Assembly: GCF_039555755.1 (NCBI RefSeq)
Contig: NZ_CP154631.1
Location: 1,922,001-1,986,000 of the forward strand
Reading direction: 5' to 3'
DNA from: Pseudomonas sediminis
GTDB lineage: Bacteria > Pseudomonadota > Gammaproteobacteria > Pseudomonadales > Pseudomonadaceae
Length of the DNA: 64,000 nt
Under the pieces are notes generated by a model that was given only the letters and a program-made list of their open reading frames with translations, was not told the origin of the DNA and made no database searches. A program made the position numbers and the translations under genes. Positions 1 through 9,835 of this stretch are shown here, one piece after another; positions within the stretch are counted from its first letter, which is position 1, and the number at the start of each line of letters is the position of its first letter.

Positions 1-894
1 GAATTCGGCCGGATCATGAATCAGCACTTCCTGCCCGGCGAACGACTCGGCGGCGATCAGACGTGACAGCCAGAAACGCACGCAGGCCACCCGCAGCATG
101 GCTGGCCACAGCTCTGCCTCGGCAGCGGTGAACGGACGCAGCGCGGCATAGGCGCCAAGTAGCGCACGGGCTCGAGTGCCATCGAGGCTGCCGTCTTCGT
201 TCGAGCACCAGTCGTTGAGGGTGATGGCCAGGTCGTAGAGCATCGGCCCCGAGCAGGCGTTGTAGAAGTCGATTACCCCAGCCAGGTGGTTGCCATCGAA
301 CAACACGTTGTCACGGAACAGGTCGGCATGCAGGTTCGCCCGCGGCAAAGCGAGGATGCGCGGCTTCAGCTCGGCGATCTCGGCCAGTGCATCACGCAGC
401 AGCGGTAACGCCTGTTCATCAAGCTTAAGCGCCTGGCTCGGACCTTCGGCGAGCATCCAGTCCAGCCCGCGGTCGCTGCGACGTTCCACCGGCTGTTCGC
501 GAGTGGCCAGATGGATGCGGGCAAGCAGGCTACCCACTTCCTGGCAGTGATGGGCATTGGCCTCGCGCACATGCTTGCCTGAAAGCCGGGGCTGCAATAG
601 CGCCGGTTTCTCCGCCAGGGTGCGCAATGCCTCGTCGTCCTGCGTGCGCAGGGCGTAGGGCACCGGCAGGCCGGCGTCGTGCAGCACGTCGAGCAATTCG
701 ATGAAGAACGGCAGGTCGGCCACCGGGCCGCGTTCGACCAAGGTCAGGACATATTCGCCCTGCTCCAGGCTGACGAAGAAGTTGCTGTTTTCGCTGCCCG
801 CAGCAATGCCCTGGAAGTCACGCAACCGGCCAAGTCCATAGGGCGCCAGGAAGACTTCGAGCTCATGACGCTCCAGGGGGGTGAATACCGACAT
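1..894 (-). CDS. thrB: Homoserine kinase, ThrB type II (3' end cut by window)
   Basis: Phosphorylates L-homoserine with ATP in the cytoplasm, the committing step towards threonine. The frame is open for 298 codons from an ATG at 894 to the first base of the window, so the C-terminus lies outside; the family is about 316 residues. The aminoglycoside/choline-kinase fold typical of the pseudomonad enzyme shows in the catalytic loop HADLFRDN (H189, D191, N196) and the metal-binding GVIDF (D209). It is not the GHMP-type ThrB of E. coli. It lies 16 bp downstream of the DUF2782 gene on the same strand, so the two probably form one transcript divergent from polA. Identity is supported by both motif and neighbourhood. 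Confidence 0.9.
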   Translation of the reverse strand, partial: MSVFTPLERHELEVFLAPYGLGRLRDFQGIAAGSENSNFFVSLEQGEYVLTLVERGPVADLPFFIELLDVLHDAGLPVPYALRTQDDEALRTLAEKPALLQPRLSGKHVREANAHHCQEVGSLLARIHLATREQPVERRSDRGLDWMLAEGPSQALKLDEQALPLLRDALAEIAELKPRILALPRANLHADLFRDNVLFDGNHLAGVIDFYNACSGPMLYDLAITLNDWCSNEDGSLDGTRARALLGAYAALRPFTAAEAELWPAMLRVACVRFWLSRLIAAESFAGQEVLIHDPAEF

Positions 895-910
895 ATCAGA
901 CCTTAATCGC

Positions 911-1195
911 TTACCAGCTAAAGATTTCCCACGATGGGATCAGCATGTCCGGATCGTCCGAACGTACGAAGTTGCCGTCGCTGCCATCGGCGCGCACGAG
1001 AAAATAGGGTTTGCCGTTCTTCGGGATGACCTTGATGGCATAGAGGAAGCCATTGACCCGGTATTCCTGAATGGTGCGGTCGCCGTCCTGGCGGATGGTC
1101 ACATCGGGATCGGCAGACACCGGATCTTCGGCGTGAGCGGCAAGTGGCACACAGGCCAGCAGGCCGACCAGCAACAAGCGATTGACTGTACCCAT
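911..1195 (-). CDS. DUF2782 small exported protein
   Basis: A 94-residue protein with a cleavable Sec signal peptide (hydrophobic core [16 protein letters not shown], cut near residue 22). A short mature domain follows, with the DUF2782 pattern [18 protein letters not shown], then [14 protein letters not shown] and a C-terminal PSWEIFSW. It is probably periplasmic. No biochemical function is known to me for this family. It is regularly found between thrB and polA in Pseudomonas and here is the first gene of a likely two-gene operon with thrB. The 75 bp between its start and polA must hold two divergent promoters; I cannot place them confidently. Confidence 0.8.
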   Translation of the reverse strand: MGTVNRLLLVGLLACVPLAAHAEDPVSADPDVTIRQDGDRTIQEYRVNGFLYAIKVIPKNGKPYFLVRADGSDGNFVRSDDPDMLIPSWEIFSW

Positions 1196-1270
1196 GGTAA
1201 CCTTGCTCCTTCGTTTTTTACCGATGCAGCCATTCTACCGCTGCACCCGCCGAAAAGGTTGATCCCGCGC

Positions 1271-4066
1271 ATGAGCCAAGCTCCCCTCATTCTGGTCGAC
1301 GGTTCCTCTTATCTGTACCGCGCCTTCCACGCCCTGCCGCCGCTGACAACTTCCAAGGGCATGCCCACCGGAGCGGTGAAGGGCGTGCTGAACATGCTCA
1401 AGAGCCTGCGCAAACAGTACCCGGACAGCCCCTTTGCCGTGGTTTTCGACGCCAAGGGGGGCACCTTCCGCGATGAGCTATTCGCCGAGTACAAGGCCAA
1501 TCGTCCGTCCATGCCGGACGAGTTGCGCGTCCAGGTTGAGCCGCTGCATGCCAGCGTGCGTGCCCTGGGCTTGCCGCTGCTGTGCGTCGAAGGCGTCGAA
1601 GCCGATGACGTGATCGGTACCTTGGCCCGTCAGGCAGCCGGGGAAAAGCGCAACGTGGTCATCTCCACTGGTGACAAGGACATGGCGCAGTTGGTCTGCC
1701 CGCACGTTACGCTGGTCAACACCATGACGGGAAGCGTCTACGATGCCGATGGCGTAAAGGAGAAATTCGGTGTCGGCCCTGAGCTGATCATCGACTACCT
1801 GGCGCTGATGGGCGACAAGGTCGACAACATTCCGGGTGTGCCTGGTGTCGGTGAGAAAACCGCTTTGGGCTTGCTGGTTGGTATCGGCGGCGGCCTCGAC
1901 GTGCTCTACGCCAACCTCGACAAGGTGCCCGAGCTGGCGATCCGTGGCGCCAAGGGTCTGCCAGCCAAGCTCGAAGAGCATCGCGAGATGGCTTACCTGT
2001 CCTATCAGCTGGCGACCATCAAGACCGACGTGCCGCTGAATATCGAGATCGAGTCGCTGCATCCCGGCGAACCGGATCAGGCCGCGCTGGTGGAGCTTTA
2101 CGGCGAGCTGGAGTTCAAGAATTGGCTGGATGACCTGCTGCGCCAGAATAAGGCGCTGGCTGCCAAGGCTGCTGCGCCGGCTGGCGATCTGTTCGCCGAG
2201 CCGACTGGTGACACCGTTGAGGAAACCGCCGAGCCAGCGCCAGCCAGCAGCGGCGATTATCAGCTGGTACTGGAGCAGGCGCAGTTCGATGCCTGGCTGA
2301 AAAAGCTGGAGCAGGCCGAGCTGATCGCCTTCGACAGCGAGACCACCAGCATCGACGCCCAGCAGGCGCAGTTGGTCGGTCTGTCCTTCGCGGTCAAGGC
2401 CGGCGAGGCGGCGTACGTGCCGCTGGCGCATTCCTACATGGGCGTGCCGCAGCAGCTCGACCGCGACGCGGTGCTCAAGGCGCTCAAGCCGATCCTCGAA
2501 GACCCGGCCAAGGCCAAGGTCGGCCAGCACGCCAAGTACGACATCAACGTCCTGGCTAACGCCAGCACACCGATCACGGTGCAGGGCGTGGCCTTCGACA
2601 CCATGCTCGAATCCTACGTGCTGGACTCCACCGCCACCCGTCACGACATGGACAGCCTGGCGCTGAAGTACCTGAACCACAGCACCATCCGCTTCGAGGA
2701 CATCGCCGGCAAGGGTGCCAAGCAGCTGACCTTCGACCAGATTGCCCTGGAACAAGCCGGCCCGTACGCCGCCGAGGATGCCGACGTGACCTTGCGTCTG
2801 CATCAGGAACTGTGGGGACGCCTCGAAGCTGTGCCGTCCCTGGCCAAGGTGCTGCGCGACATCGAAATCCCGTTGGTACCGGTGCTGGCGCGCATCGAGC
2901 GCAACGGCGCGCTGGTCGATGCCAAGCTGCTCGGCGAGCAGAGTGTCGAGCTGGGCGAGAAACTGGTGGAGCTGGAGCGCAAGGCGTTCGAGATCGCCGG
3001 TGAGGAATTCAATCTGGCCTCACCCAAGCAACTCGGCGTGATCCTCTACGAAAAGCTCGGTTACCCGGTGATCAGCAAGACTGCCAAGGGCCAACCCTCC
3101 ACCGCCGAAGCGGTGCTGGCAGAACTGGCCGAGCAGGATTTCGAACTGCCCAAGATGCTGATGCAGTACCGCAGCCTGAGCAAGCTCAAGAGCACCTACA
3201 CCGACAAGCTGCCGGAGCAGATCAACCCGCGCACCGGGCGTATCCATACCAGCTATCACCAGGCGGTCGCCGCCACTGGCCGCCTGTCCTCCAGTGACCC
3301 GAACCTGCAGAACATCCCGATCCGCACTGCAGAAGGCCGACGCATCCGTCAGGCTTTCGTTGCGCCCAAGGGCTACAAGCTGATGGCGGCGGACTATTCG
3401 CAGATCGAGCTGCGCATCATGGCTCACCTGGCCAAGGACGAAGGCCTGCTGGACGCCTTCCGCCATGACCTGGACGTACACAAGGCCACGGCTGCCGAAG
3501 TGTTCGGCGTGGCGCTGGAAGAGGTGACCAGCGACCAGCGGCGCAAGGCCAAGGCCATCAACTTCGGCCTGATCTATGGCATGAGCGCCTTCGGTCTGGC
3601 CAAGCAGATCGATGTCGAACGCAAGGAAGCGCAGGCCTACATCGATCGTTACTTCGCCCGTTATCCGGGCGTGCTGACCTACATGGAAAGCACCCGCGCC
3701 CAGGCCGCCGAGCAGGGTTATGTGGAGACGGTCTACGGCCGTCGCCTGTACCTGCCGGAAATCCATGCGCAGAACCAGGCCATGCGCAAGGGCGCCGAGC
3801 GCGCGGCGATCAACGCGCCGATGCAGGGCACCGCTGCGGACATCATCAAGCGCGCCATGATCGCCGTGGACAGCTGGCTGCAGGACAGCGGCATCGATGC
3901 ACGCATCATCATGCAGGTGCACGACGAACTGGTGCTGGAGGTGCGTGAGGAACTGATCGACGAGGTCAGCGCCAAACTCAAGAGCCTGATGAGTAGCGCC
4001 GCCGACCTGGATGTACCGCTACTGGTGGAAGTCGGCGTCGGCGCCAATTGGGACGAGGCGCATTGA
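1271..4066 (+). CDS. polA: DNA polymerase I
   Basis: Repair and Okazaki-fragment polymerase with 5'-3' exonuclease, 3'-5' exonuclease and polymerase domains. The 931-residue product matches the usual length of about 930. The frame is open upstream to 881, but the family N-terminus ([19 protein letters not shown]) begins at the ATG at 1271. The proofreading domain keeps [10 protein letters not shown], so the exonuclease is probably active. Polymerase motif A ([13 protein letters not shown]), motif B ([19 protein letters not shown]) and motif C ([10 protein letters not shown]) are all intact. It is transcribed divergently from DUF2782-thrB. The ersA small RNA follows it, as in P. aeruginosa (spf occupies the same place in E. 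coli). Confidence 0.98.
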   Translation: MSQAPLILVDGSSYLYRAFHALPPLTTSKGMPTGAVKGVLNMLKSLRKQYPDSPFAVVFDAKGGTFRDELFAEYKANRPSMPDELRVQVEPLHASVRALGLPLLCVEGVEADDVIGTLARQAAGEKRNVVISTGDKDMAQLVCPHVTLVNTMTGSVYDADGVKEKFGVGPELIIDYLALMGDKVDNIPGVPGVGEKTALGLLVGIGGGLDVLYANLDKVPELAIRGAKGLPAKLEEHREMAYLSYQLATIKTDVPLNIEIESLHPGEPDQAALVELYGELEFKNWLDDLLRQNKALAAKAAAPAGDLFAEPTGDTVEETAEPAPASSGDYQLVLEQAQFDAWLKKLEQAELIAFDSETTSIDAQQAQLVGLSFAVKAGEAAYVPLAHSYMGVPQQLDRDAVLKALKPILEDPAKAKVGQHAKYDINVLANASTPITVQGVAFDTMLESYVLDSTATRHDMDSLALKYLNHSTIRFEDIAGKGAKQLTFDQIALEQAGPYAAEDADVTLRLHQELWGRLEAVPSLAKVLRDIEIPLVPVLARIERNGALVDAKLLGEQSVELGEKLVELERKAFEIAGEEFNLASPKQLGVILYEKLGYPVISKTAKGQPSTAEAVLAELAEQDFELPKMLMQYRSLSKLKSTYTDKLPEQINPRTGRIHTSYHQAVAATGRLSSSDPNLQNIPIRTAEGRRIRQAFVAPKGYKLMAADYSQIELRIMAHLAKDEGLLDAFRHDLDVHKATAAEVFGVALEEVTSDQRRKAKAINFGLIYGMSAFGLAKQIDVERKEAQAYIDRYFARYPGVLTYMESTRAQAAEQGYVETVYGRRLYLPEIHAQNQAMRKGAERAAINAPMQGTAADIIKRAMIAVDSWLQDSGIDARIIMQVHDELVLEVREELIDEVSAKLKSLMSSAADLDVPLLVEVGVGANWDEAH

Positions 4067-4074
4067 GGCTCGTC

Positions 4075-4095
4075 GCCGCGGCTTAGAGCCGCGGC
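4075..4095 (+). terminator. Hairpin just after polA, possible terminator
   Basis: A perfect 9-bp stem, GCCGCGGCT and AGCCGCGGC with a 3-nt loop, starts 9 nt after the polA stop. There is no immediate T-run (TTTT appears only 10 nt later). It may be a weak or Rho-assisted terminator or an mRNA-protecting hairpin. Confidence 0.4.
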
Positions 4096-4165
4096 CGCTC
4101 TAGCTTTTGGGTTTCAGGGAATCAAAAGGCGCTTTCTTATTGCAAATGGTTTTTAAGACGGCGAT

Positions 4166-4193
4166 GAACTTTCTGCAAACCCACCCGGTCAGA
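4166..4193 (+). promoter_or_regulatory. AlgU (sigma-22)-type promoter of ersA
   Basis: GAACTT at 4166-4171 is followed by a 17-bp spacer and TCAGA at 4189-4193. This closely matches the sigma-E/AlgU consensus GAACTT-N16/17-TCNNA. The predicted start is near 4199-4201. ErsA is reported to be AlgU-dependent in P. aeruginosa, which agrees with this site. Confidence 0.75.
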
Positions 4194-4199
4194 GTTCAG

Positions 4200-4329
4200 G
4201 AATGGCCGTTAAGCCCTTCAATGCTCCTTTGTTGTGTTAAGTGTTGGCAGACATCTGAACCCCGCCCTAGCGGTTCAGACCTTGAACCCCGAACTTCTCC
4301 CTCCCCATACGAAGCTCGGGGTTTTTTTT
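4200..4329 (+). ncRNA. ersA: ErsA-like small regulatory RNA
   Basis: A transcript of about 130 nt is predicted between the AlgU-type promoter (start near 4200) and a strong intrinsic terminator ending at 4329. P. aeruginosa ErsA is about 132 nt and sits in the same polA-engB gap. An internal hairpin with a 7-bp stem (CTGAACC at 4255-4261, GGTTCAG at 4272-4278) precedes the terminator. A pyrimidine-rich single-stranded stretch, CTCCCTCCCC, lies in the terminator loop and resembles a C-rich seed for Hfq-assisted pairing. No convincing reading frame fills this stretch. Identity rests on position, promoter class and size; the exact 5' end is inferred. Confidence 0.78.
4287..4329 (+). terminator. 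Rho-independent terminator of ersA
   Basis: CCCCGAACTTC at 4287-4297 pairs, with one mismatch, with GAAGCTCGGGG at 4311-4321 and is followed by eight T residues. Confidence 0.85.
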
Positions 4330-4420
4330 GCCTGCAGAAAAGTGCCGCTAGCTGCATTCTGACGACCCTCTACCGCTTGTGGGAGAGGGCTTCTCAAGTC
4401 AAACCGGGCGGCTGCAGCTC

Positions 4421-4483
4421 CGTAGGGTGCGCCGGGCGCACCGAATACTCCCTACGATCTCGGTGCGCACAGCGCACCCTACG
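4421..4483. repeat. 63-bp nested palindrome, GTAGGGTGCGC repeat family
   Basis: The outer arms CGTAGGGTGCGC and GCGCACCCTACG are perfectly complementary. Inside them a second pair, GCGCACCGA and TCGGTGCGC, forms a nested stem. The element ends 2 bp from the engB stop codon, so it may act as terminator or mRNA 3' end for engB. A reduced copy lies near 31554. It looks like a REP/BIME-type intergenic repeat. Confidence 0.75.
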
Positions 4484-4485
4484 AC

Positions 4486-5133
4486 TTATTCCTCGGCGCC
4501 TTCTTCATCCTCTTCCGGCAACAGATCCAGCCAACCTGCCAGCACCATCTGCGCCTCTTCCACGCCCATGCGCTTAGGCGCCGAGAACAGCTGGATGCTG
4601 ATGGCCTCGCCCCACTGCTTGTGAATTTCCTGGCGCACCTTGAGCAAGGTGGTCTTCGCTGCGCCGAAAGCCAGTTTGTCGGCCTTGGTCAGCAGGATAT
4701 GCAGCGGCATGCCACTGGCTACCGACCAGTCCAGCATCATGCAGTCGAACTCGGTCAGCGGATGGCGGATATCCATCATCAACACCAGGCCGCTCAAACT
4801 CTCGCGGCTGCCCAGATACGCTTCCAGATGTTTCTGCCAGTGCTGTTTGAGCGGGATCGGTACCTTGGCATAACCGTAGCCGGGCAGGTCGACCAAGCGA
4901 CGCTCGTCGTCCAGGCGGAAGAAGTTGAGCAACTGCGTGCGTCCCGGTGTTTTCGAGGTGCGCGCCAGGCTGGCGTGGGTAAGGGTGTTGAGCGCGCTCG
5001 ACTTGCCAGCGTTGGAGCGGCCGGCGAATGCCACCTCCAGGCCGCTGTCCTCGGGGCACTGGTCGACCTTGGCGGCACTGATGAGGAAGCTGGCCTGCTG
5101 GCACAGACCGATGATGGGATTTTTCGGGAGCAT
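4486..5133 (-). CDS. engB: Ribosome biogenesis GTPase EngB/YsxC
   Basis: A 215-residue TRAFAC-class GTPase that assists large ribosomal subunit assembly. G1 GRSNAGKS, G3 [10 protein letters not shown] and G4 LTKAD are present, as is the family signature [14 protein letters not shown]. The frame is open upstream for another 145 codons, but the family N-terminus fits the ATG at 5133 ([17 protein letters not shown]). The acidic tail (EEDEEGAEE) is usual for pseudomonads. It converges with ersA and is divergent from the cytochrome c5 gene. The 63-bp palindrome begins right after its stop. Confidence 0.95.
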   Translation of the reverse strand: MLPKNPIIGLCQQASFLISAAKVDQCPEDSGLEVAFAGRSNAGKSSALNTLTHASLARTSKTPGRTQLLNFFRLDDERRLVDLPGYGYAKVPIPLKQHWQKHLEAYLGSRESLSGLVLMMDIRHPLTEFDCMMLDWSVASGMPLHILLTKADKLAFGAAKTTLLKVRQEIHKQWGEAISIQLFSAPKRMGVEEAQMVLAGWLDLLPEEDEEGAEE

Positions 5134-5234
5134 GGGGGTATCCGGTGGATGCCTCGATTCCTGTTCAGTGGTTCGAGGGCTTGCGACATTTCCGCGCACC
5201 TGCTGCGCTCCAGAGGGGGCGGCAGGGGGCGTCG

Positions 5235-5263
5235 TTTCCGTTTCAGTGTTGCCAGTATATAAT
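5235..5263 (+). promoter_or_regulatory. Possible sigma-70 promoter for the cytochrome genes
   Basis: A perfect TATAAT at 5258-5263 lies about 114 bp upstream of the cytochrome c5 start. The -35 position (TTTCCG at 5235-5240) is poor. Part of the leader overlaps unused upstream open frame of engB on the other strand. Confidence 0.4.
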
Positions 5264-5376
5264 GCCGCAGATTTTGTGTGCGCTTTGTCCCACCCGCAGG
5301 AACCCAATTGCCGGGAGCGATTAAATCTCTGCTCGATAGAAAGCAGGACGTTCCCAACCCTGATGAGGTTGATCTG

Positions 5377-5667
5377 ATGAAGAAAATGCTGCTTGCTGCT
5401 GCCGTTATGATGTTGTCGTTCAACGGCTATGCTGCTCAGGATGCGCAAGCTGTGTACGACCGTGCGTGTGGCGTTTGTCACAACGGCCAGATTCCCACGG
5501 CGCCCAAGAAGGGCGACAAGGCCGCATGGGAGCCGCGTTTGGCCAAGGGCATGGATGCACTGGTGCAAAGCGTTACCAATGGTTTGAATGCCATGCCGCC
5601 GCGCGGCTTGTGCATGGACTGCTCGGCCGAGGATTACCAGGCGGTCATCAAGCTGATGACCGAGTGA
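5377..5667 (+). CDS. Cytochrome c5-like monoheme protein
   Basis: A small periplasmic c-type cytochrome of 96 residues with a signal peptide of about 20 residues. A single heme-binding CGVCH (31-35) is present, and a distal Met ligand probably lies in the NAMPPRG segment. The pair CMDC near the C-terminus is the disulfide-forming pair typical of cytochrome c5. The start at 5377 is chosen because a signal peptide follows directly and TGATGAGG lies 9 bp upstream; earlier in-frame starts would bury the signal. It lies 50 bp upstream of the cc4 gene, so the two electron carriers are probably co-transcribed. Confidence 0.88.
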   Translation: MKKMLLAAAVMMLSFNGYAAQDAQAVYDRACGVCHNGQIPTAPKKGDKAAWEPRLAKGMDALVQSVTNGLNAMPPRGLCMDCSAEDYQAVIKLMTE

Positions 5668-5717
5668 GTAAGCCCGCTCGATAACCCTTTCTCTCTTAGC
5701 CGTAATTGGATTAGCTG

Positions 5718-6323
5718 ATGAACAAAGTACTCGTGAGTCTGCTGTTGACCCTGGGCCTCACTGGCGTGGCACAGGCTGCTGGCGATGCCGAAGCCGGTCA
5801 GGGCAAAGTCGCTGTCTGTGGTGCCTGTCATGGCGCCGATGGCAACAGCCCTGCACCAAACTTCCCCAAGCTGGCCGGTCAGGGCGAGCGTTACTTGCTC
5901 AAGCAGCTGCACGACATCAAGTCCGGTGCCCGTCCGGTGGTCGAAATGACCGGCATGCTGGACAACCTCAGCGAACAGGATATGGCTGACATCGCCGCTT
6001 ACTTCTCCAGTCAGAAGATGAGCGTTGGTGCCGCCGATCCCAAGTTGGTCGAGCGTGGTGAAGCACTGTTCCGTGGCGGCAAGCTGGAAGAGGGCATGCC
6101 ATCCTGCATCGGTTGCCATTCGCCCAACGGCGCTGGCCTGGCCGCTGCCGGCTTCCCACACCTGGGCGGCCAGCACGCTCAGTACGTGGCCAAGCAGCTG
6201 ACTGACTTCCGCGAAGGCAACCGCACCAACGACGGCGACGCGATGATCATGCGCGCCATCGCTGCCAAACTGAGCAACAAGGATATCGAAGCTGTATCCA
6301 GCTTCATCCAGGGCCTGCACTGA
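5718..6323 (+). CDS. cc4: Diheme cytochrome c4
   Basis: A 201-residue periplasmic electron carrier with a 20-residue signal peptide. Two tandem cytochrome c domains carry CGACH at 34-38 and CIGCH at 130-134, the arrangement of cytochrome c4, which feeds terminal oxidases. The domain repeats are visible ([17 protein letters not shown] and [17 protein letters not shown]). A strong terminator follows, which closes the c5-c4 transcript. Confidence 0.95.
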   Translation: MNKVLVSLLLTLGLTGVAQAAGDAEAGQGKVAVCGACHGADGNSPAPNFPKLAGQGERYLLKQLHDIKSGARPVVEMTGMLDNLSEQDMADIAAYFSSQKMSVGAADPKLVERGEALFRGGKLEEGMPSCIGCHSPNGAGLAAAGFPHLGGQHAQYVAKQLTDFREGNRTNDGDAMIMRAIAAKLSNKDIEAVSSFIQGLH

Positions 6324-6350
6324 CGGACCATCGTTGCTTTTGGCAAGACA

Positions 6351-6375
6351 AAGGGTGGCTACGGCCACCCTTTTT
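6351..6375 (+). terminator. Intrinsic terminator after cc4
   Basis: The stem AGGGTGGC / GCCACCCT with a TACG loop is followed by five T residues; As on the 5' side pair with the T tract. Confidence 0.9.
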
Positions 6376-6476
6376 CATTTGCGCCGCGGCTACAATGGGC
6401 GGAACCGGCCCAGCGGTAGCGAGTCATAGTCTCGAATCGCCACCAGGGCGACGCTTATCCAGTTGAGGAGTACCCC

Positions 6477-7103
6477 ATGCGTAACCTGATTTTTGGCGCC
6501 GCTCTGGCGATCAGCAGCCTGTTCGGTCTTACTGCTCATGCCGAGCCGGTGGCCGGCCAGCAGTACGTCGAGCTGAAGAGCCCAGTGCCGGTGTCCAAGC
6601 CTGGCAAGGTCGAAGTGGTGGAGCTGTTCTGGTATGGCTGCCCGCATTGCTACCAGTTCGAAGCGACCCTCAACCCCTGGGTCGAAAAACTGCCGGATGA
6701 CGTCAACTTCGTTCGTGTGCCGGCGCTGTTCGGTGGCATCTGGAACGTGCATGGCCAGGCGTTCATCACCCTGGAAAGCATGAAGGTCGAGCACAAGGTG
6801 CATGACGCCGTGTTCACCGCTATCCACCAGGAGAAGAAGAAACTGGCCTCGGCTGAAGAGTTTGCCGATTTCGTCGCCACCCAGGGTGTCGATCGCGAAG
6901 CCTTCCTCAAGACCTTCAATTCCTTCGCCGTCAAAGGCCAGATGGAAAAGGCCAAGAAACTGGCCATGGCTTACCAGATCACGGGTGTACCGGTGATGGT
7001 CGTGGGCGGCAAGTATCGCTTCGACCTGGGCTCGGCCGGTGGTCCGCAGCAGACCCTGCAGGTCGCTGACCACCTGATCGCCAAGGAACGCGAGGCGCTC
7101 TAA
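6477..7103 (+). CDS. dsbA: Thiol:disulfide interchange protein DsbA
   Basis: The periplasmic oxidant that introduces disulfides into exported proteins. It has 208 residues with a signal peptide ending at AHA (about residue 22). The active site CPHC is at 55-58 in FWYGCPHCYQFE, and the cis-proline loop TGVPVMVVGG lies near the C-terminus. The start is set by GAGGAG at 6465-6470, spaced 6 nt from the ATG. It follows the cytochrome genes as in P. aeruginosa but has its own transcriptional unit behind the terminator at 6351. Confidence 0.97.
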   Translation: MRNLIFGAALAISSLFGLTAHAEPVAGQQYVELKSPVPVSKPGKVEVVELFWYGCPHCYQFEATLNPWVEKLPDDVNFVRVPALFGGIWNVHGQAFITLESMKVEHKVHDAVFTAIHQEKKKLASAEEFADFVATQGVDREAFLKTFNSFAVKGQMEKAKKLAMAYQITGVPVMVVGGKYRFDLGSAGGPQQTLQVADHLIAKEREAL

Positions 7104-7124
7104 GCGCGGCCGCAGGCGCGAAGC

Positions 7125-7997
7125 ATGCTGCGCCGCTGGCGAAAGACACGTGCGGTTGGTCTGTGCGATCCACAGATCAACCCGCACTGTTCGCCCCATG
7201 CCGACTGGCCAGCTGACGGCCTGTTGCGCTTGCTCAGTTTCAATGTCCAGGTCGGCATCAATACCCAGCGTTATCACCATTACCTGACGCGCAGTTGGCA
7301 GCATCTGTTGCCTCACGCCGGGCGTGCCGGCAACCTGCAGCGCATCGGTGATCTGCTCGCCGACTTCGATCTGGTGGCTTTGCAGGAGGTCGATGGCGGC
7401 AGCCTGCGTTCTGGCTACATCAATCAGGTCGAGTACCTGGCCCAGCAGGGGGCCTTTCCCTTCTGGTACCAACAGCTCAATCGCAATCTCGGGCGCTTCG
7501 CCCAGCACAGCAACGGTGTGCTCAGCCGTTTGCGTCCCTCTCTGCTGGAAGACCATCCGCTCCCCGGCCCGCCTGGGCGTGGTGCGATCTTCCTGCGTTT
7601 GGGCGAGGGTGAGCATGCACTGGGTGTAGTGATGATGCATCTGGCGCTGGGAGCTCGCACCCGAACGCGGCAACTGGCCTACATTCGTGAGCGTGTCAGC
7701 GAGTTTCGCCACCTGGTGCTGATGGGCGACATGAATACCCATGCCATCGACCTGCTGGAGAACTCCCCGTTGCGCGATCTCGGCCTGCTCGCACCGCAGG
7801 TCGAGGCGACTTTCCCCAGCTGGCGCCCGCAGCGCTGTCTCGACCATATCCTGCTCAGCTCGGAGCTTGAACTGGGGCGTGTCGACGTGCTCAGCCAGCC
7901 TATTTCCGACCACCTTCCCGTAGCCGTGGAAATCCGCCTGCCGGAAGCACAGAATGGCGCGCAAATGCCTATGCTGAAGACGCCATCTCCCGAGTAA
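7125..7997 (+). CDS. Endonuclease/exonuclease/phosphatase (EEP) family protein
   Basis: A 290-residue protein of the EEP metal-dependent phosphoesterase superfamily. The signature elements appear in order: LLSFNVQVG (first Asn), ALQEVDGG (metal-binding Glu), LMGDMNTH (Asp/Asn pair), CLDHILLS and [10 protein letters not shown] (catalytic Asp-His). No signal peptide is evident. The substrate (nucleic acid, lipid or sugar phosphate) cannot be read from the sequence. It lies 21 bp after dsbA and 5 bp before dgcH, so dsbA-EEP-dgcH may be one transcript. The exact start is uncertain because no strong ribosome site precedes 7125. Confidence 0.85.
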   Translation: MLRRWRKTRAVGLCDPQINPHCSPHADWPADGLLRLLSFNVQVGINTQRYHHYLTRSWQHLLPHAGRAGNLQRIGDLLADFDLVALQEVDGGSLRSGYINQVEYLAQQGAFPFWYQQLNRNLGRFAQHSNGVLSRLRPSLLEDHPLPGPPGRGAIFLRLGEGEHALGVVMMHLALGARTRTRQLAYIRERVSEFRHLVLMGDMNTHAIDLLENSPLRDLGLLAPQVEATFPSWRPQRCLDHILLSSELELGRVDVLSQPISDHLPVAVEIRLPEAQNGAQMPMLKTPSPE

Positions 7998-8002
7998 GCC
8001 GT

Positions 8003-9835
8003 ATGAGCGATGACGCGCAGCGCTGGAAAGAAAAGTACCTGAGCAGCCTGGAACAGCAGGAGAAGCTCGACCGCCGTTGGGAGTTGCGCCTGGATCTGCT
8101 GCGCCGGGGGCTGGTGCGCAGCAGCCTGGCCGCCGAGGGCGCGGACAAGGCGGTCGATCAGTGCATGCAGGAAATGCGCGAAATTCTTCGCCGCGACGAT
8201 ATGGACGCTGCATTGGGCGGCCTTATCCCGCGTCTGGAAAAGGCCGTGCTGGATTCCGAGCAGCGCCGTCAGCAGCGTGCCGGCGAGGCCGCCACGGCAT
8301 TGGCGGGCCTGATCGAACAGTTGCAACGTCTGCAGCCGCCGCGTGAGGTACGCAAGGCACTCAAGTCACTCGGCAAACAACTGCAGGACGCCACCAGCCA
8401 CCAGTATCTGTTGCCCGCATTGCTCAGCCAACTGAGCAACCTGCAAGGGCAGGCGCTGACCGTTCTGCAAACCCCGGTGCAGGAGCAACCCGGCTTGCTG
8501 CAGCGCCTCTTCGGCTCGCGTGGTGAAAGCAGCGAAGAGATCGCGAACACTGCACCTGCACCTAAATCGGAGCCTGAGGTTAAGCCTGCCACTGTCTCCG
8601 AGAGTGCAGAGCGCACGCCAGCGGTCCTCATGCCTGCGAGCGAGCCAGCGGCTGTTGCCACCTTGGCAAAGAGAAAGCATCAGGCCAACGACGCCGCGCC
8701 CATGCTCGACAGCCTGCCACTGCCGCCTGGCCTGGTGCCGCCGGAGGATGCAGGCGACAGCCCGTTCTCCCTGCCCGGCAGCGAACCCGGATACAGCGCG
8801 GTGGCCCCGCATATCGCCGGCAGCTTGCGCAGCCTGCTCGACGAGCTGGAGTTGCCGGCACGTCATCAGCCGCAAGGTGATGCGCTGCGCCAGCGTCTGG
8901 AGGGCAACCTCAACTGGTACGAACTGGTACCCGTGCTGGACGATCTGGCTGTGCTGGTATTGGCAGTCACCGACAGTGGCCATCGTGAGTTCGCCGGTTA
9001 TCTCAAGCAGCTCAACGAGCGCCTGGCCGCCTTTATCAGCACCCTCAGTGAAGCGCATGAGGGTTATACCGCCTCGGTGGAAAGCACGCGCCACTTCAAC
9101 CAGCAGTTGCGCGATCAGGTCAGCGACTTGCAGAACAGCGTGCAGGAGGCGGCCGATCTGGACGCGCTCAAGCAAGCGCTGGAGCAGCGTCTGGAGGGCC
9201 TGCTGCAGAGCGTCAGCAATCATCAGCGTCAGCGCGACAGTGGTGAGGATGACGTGGCGGAACGGCTGCAGGGCCTGGTCAAGCGTGTCGCTGAAATGGA
9301 GCTCGAGGCGCAACAGTTTCGCCAACATATCGAGGAGCAGCGGCAGAAATCGCTGCTCGACCCTCTGACCGGCTTGCCTAATCGCGCGGCCTGGAGCGAG
9401 CGCCTCGACCTGGAGACTGCCCGACGCCAGCGCTATGGCGGCCAGTTGCTGATGGCGGTGCTGGATATCGACCACTTCAAGCGGATCAACGATGGCTACG
9501 GTCACCTGGCAGGGGATCGAGTGCTGAAGATCATTGCCGGTGAACTGCACAAACGTCTGCGCAAGACCGATTTCATTGCCCGCTTCGGTGGCGAGGAGTT
9601 CGTTCTGCTGATTCCAGGCACGCCGCTTGATGGAGGCGTGCAATTGCTGGAAACCCTGCGTGCAGCGGTCGAAGCCTGCCCGTTCCACTTCAAGGGCGAG
9701 CCGGTGACCATCACTCTTTCTGCCGGCATTGCAGAGTTTCGCAATGACGAGGCCACCGAGGATACCTTCGAGCGCGCCGATCAGGCGCTATATCGAGCCA
9801 AGGGTGCTGGGCGCAACCGCGTTGAACAGGCCTGA
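8003..9835 (+). CDS. dgcH: Diguanylate cyclase with long coiled-coil N-terminal region (DgcH-like)
   Basis: Makes cyclic di-GMP from two GTP. The 610-residue protein has a C-terminal GGDEF domain (about 450-608) with an intact active site GGEEF at 529-533. The inhibitory I-site RxxD (RKTD, 520-523) sits five residues upstream, so product inhibition is expected. The first 440 residues are helical and rich in charged and Gln residues, with a low-complexity Pro/Ala/Ser linker near 175-260. No transmembrane segment is visible, so it is probably cytoplasmic. Position matches PA5487 (DgcH). Its stop codon abuts a decayed permease gene on the other strand. Confidence 0.9.
   Translation: MSDDAQRWKEKYLSSLEQQEKLDRRWELRLDLLRRGLVRSSLAAEGADKAVDQCMQEMREILRRDDMDAALGGLIPRLEKAVLDSEQRRQQRAGEAATALAGLIEQLQRLQPPREVRKALKSLGKQLQDATSHQYLLPALLSQLSNLQGQALTVLQTPVQEQPGLLQRLFGSRGESSEEIANTAPAPKSEPEVKPATVSESAERTPAVLMPASEPAAVATLAKRKHQANDAAPMLDSLPLPPGLVPPEDAGDSPFSLPGSEPGYSAVAPHIAGSLRSLLDELELPARHQPQGDALRQRLEGNLNWYELVPVLDDLAVLVLAVTDSGHREFAGYLKQLNERLAAFISTLSEAHEGYTASVESTRHFNQQLRDQVSDLQNSVQEAADLDALKQALEQRLEGLLQSVSNHQRQRDSGEDDVAERLQGLVKRVAEMELEAQQFRQHIEEQRQKSLLDPLTGLPNRAAWSERLDLETARRQRYGGQLLMAVLDIDHFKRINDGYGHLAGDRVLKIIAGELHKRLRKTDFIARFGGEEFVLLIPGTPLDGGVQLLETLRAAVEACPFHFKGEPVTITLSAGIAEFRNDEATEDTFERADQALYRAKGAGRNRVEQA

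Noticed and set aside
881..1270. N-terminal extension of the polA frame
   Set aside because: The extension is antisense to DUF2782, which has a signal peptide and family pattern. PolA similarity starts at the ATG at 1271.
5134..5568. 145-codon upstream extension of engB
   Set aside because: It runs through the divergent promoter region and has no EngB similarity; the family N-terminus begins at 5133.
6390..8213. 607-codon open frame on the minus strand
   Set aside because: Covers dsbA and the EEP gene on the other strand; both of those carry real motifs.
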